Under the pieces are notes generated by a model, which did no database searches, was not told the DNA's origin, and saw nothing but the letters and a program-made list of their open reading frames with translations. The position numbers and the translations under genes are program-made. A DNA stretch of 5,484 nt from Gammaproteobacteria bacterium. GTDB taxonomy: Bacteria > Pseudomonadota > Gammaproteobacteria > GCA-001735895. Position 1 is the stretch's first letter; every line of letters starts with the position of its first letter. Positions 4,851 through 5,484 of the stretch are shown piece by piece. The stretch covers positions 1 to 5,484 of the forward strand of contig JAOUJX010000289.1 of NCBI GenBank assembly GCA_029882955.1, read 5' to 3'.

Positions 4851-5484
4851 TCAAACCTCCTTCGGCAGACCGGTGAAGGCCATGCGTTTTAGCCCGGCGA
4901 TGCTTTCCGAAGGGCTTAGCTCTATCGGGCAGTGACGCGTGCAATTGCCATGACTATGGCAGGAACCGCAACCACCTTCGGCAAAGGCCTTGTCGAAAGT
5001 CTGCTGTCTTTGGCTATGTCGCACATCGTTGACCAGAGTCCAGGCCCGATTCAGGGCCGCTGGCCCGAGATAATCCCGATTCCAGTTAACAACATCGCAG
5101 GCGCTATAGCAGACACCACAGTTGATGCATTGCAGTGATGCGTCGGCGGCGCGTCGTGCAGATGATGCCGGGTCGATTTTCGCTGGCGGCTGTGATCGGG
5201 TTTGTGTGCCGCTAAACGGTGCGCCGGCTTTTTGCCAGGTATCGATGAACGGTGCCATATCGCAAACCAGGTCTTTAATATGTGGCAGATTGCGTAATGG
5301 TTCGATGGTAAGAATATCTTCATCGATGACTTTATTGACATGCGTTCGACAGGTCCAGCGCGGTTTACCATTTACCATCATCGCACAGGAGCCACAGACA
5401 CCAACGCGACAGGCGAAACGATAGGATAAGCCCGGTTCGTGCAGGCGCTGAACCTCGCTAACAACGTCGAGCACGGTCTGGTTT
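4851..5484 (-). CDS. sdhB: Succinate dehydrogenase/fumarate reductase iron-sulfur subunit (N-terminus beyond window)
   Basis: 210 codons are visible; the frame is open through the right edge. The first residues (NQTVLD) match the 'mTvLDaL' motif that normally lies some 25-40 residues in, so only the N-terminus is missing. The GTG at 5474 is not the real start. The subunit carries electrons between the flavin and membrane quinone. All three clusters are readable (numbering from the first full codon). [2Fe-2S]: Cys25-x4-Cys30-x2-Cys33-x11-Cys45. [4Fe-4S]: Cys119, 122 and 125 in CINCGVC, plus Cys185 before Pro186. [3Fe-4S]: Cys129, Cys175 and Cys181. GPAAL (140-144) is also typical. CINCG-x-CY-x-AC and MMVNG resemble E. 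coli FrdB more than SdhB, but this does not set the direction in vivo. There is an extra Cys172 just before the third cluster group. The gene ends with TGA 2 nt before the TTG of anchor 1, and its 3' end contains that gene's ribosome site. Confidence 0.5.
   Translation of the reverse strand, partial: NQTVLDVVSEVQRLHEPGLSYRFACRVGVCGSCAMMVNGKPRWTCRTHVNKVIDEDILTIEPLRNLPHIKDLVCDMAPFIDTWQKAGAPFSGTQTRSQPPAKIDPASSARRAADASLQCINCGVCYSACDVVNWNRDYLGPAALNRAWTLVNDVRHSQRQQTFDKAFAEGGCGSCHSHGNCTRHCPIELSPSESIAGLKRMAFTGLPKEV
4856..4862 (-). promoter_or_regulatory. Strong Shine-Dalgarno site for anchor 1 (TTG start)
   Basis: AAGGAGG on the minus strand, inside the last codons of the iron-sulfur gene, 7 nt before TTG at 4848. 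It is the strongest ribosome site in the window and decides the start of this gene against the TTG at 4854, which would be only 1 nt away. Confidence 0.5.

Noticed and set aside
4525..4944. 139-residue version of anchor 1 starting at ATG 4944
   Set aside because: The extra 32 residues overlap the conserved end of the iron-sulfur subunit and carry no membrane or family features.
4851..5474. GTG 5474 as the true start of the iron-sulfur subunit
   Set aside because: The frame stays open to the edge and the residues before it (NQT) belong to the conserved TVLD motif, so the gene is truncated by the window.

Overview
The window is a single, fully packed minus-strand operon with no intergenic stretch longer than 7 nt and no visible promoter, terminator, RNA gene or mobile element. 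The base composition is moderate (slightly over half G+C by eye). The operon style and protein families suggest a Gram-negative, probably proteobacterial genome. This is an inference, because the window carries no taxonomic marker.

In transcription order (right to left) it holds: the iron-sulfur subunit of a succinate dehydrogenase/fumarate reductase complex, 5' end cut by the window (4851-5484); two small three-helix cytochrome b anchors (4525-4848 and 4175-4522); the flavoprotein subunit (2427-4172); the alpha and beta subunits of a two-subunit class I [4Fe-4S] hydro-lyase of the fumarase type (1481-2419 and 811-1473); and a FAD-linked PCMH-type oxidoreductase cut by the left edge (1-810). 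The last gene has no stop codon inside the window and is easily missed; I read it directly from the reverse complement.

Together the genes describe a dicarboxylate module. A membrane-bound quinone-linked complex interconverts a saturated and an unsaturated dicarboxylate (succinate/fumarate by family). The hydro-lyase adds or removes water (fumarate/malate by family). The terminal FAD enzyme belongs to a superfamily that often oxidises 2-hydroxyacids and could close a dehydrogenate-hydrate-oxidise sequence, although its substrate cannot be read from the sequence.

Several features depart from textbook versions. The histidine that carries covalent FAD in SdhA/FrdA is a cysteine. The residue before the conserved Glu of the substrate loop is Glu instead of Thr. 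The hydro-lyase has altered substrate-loop motifs. The two anchors look like sister proteins that carry four matching histidines, suggesting a di-heme, type A-like complex. Electron direction and true substrate remain open.

[Form note: the original answer gave no feature confidences; the uniform 0.5 is a placeholder required by the schema, not an estimate.]
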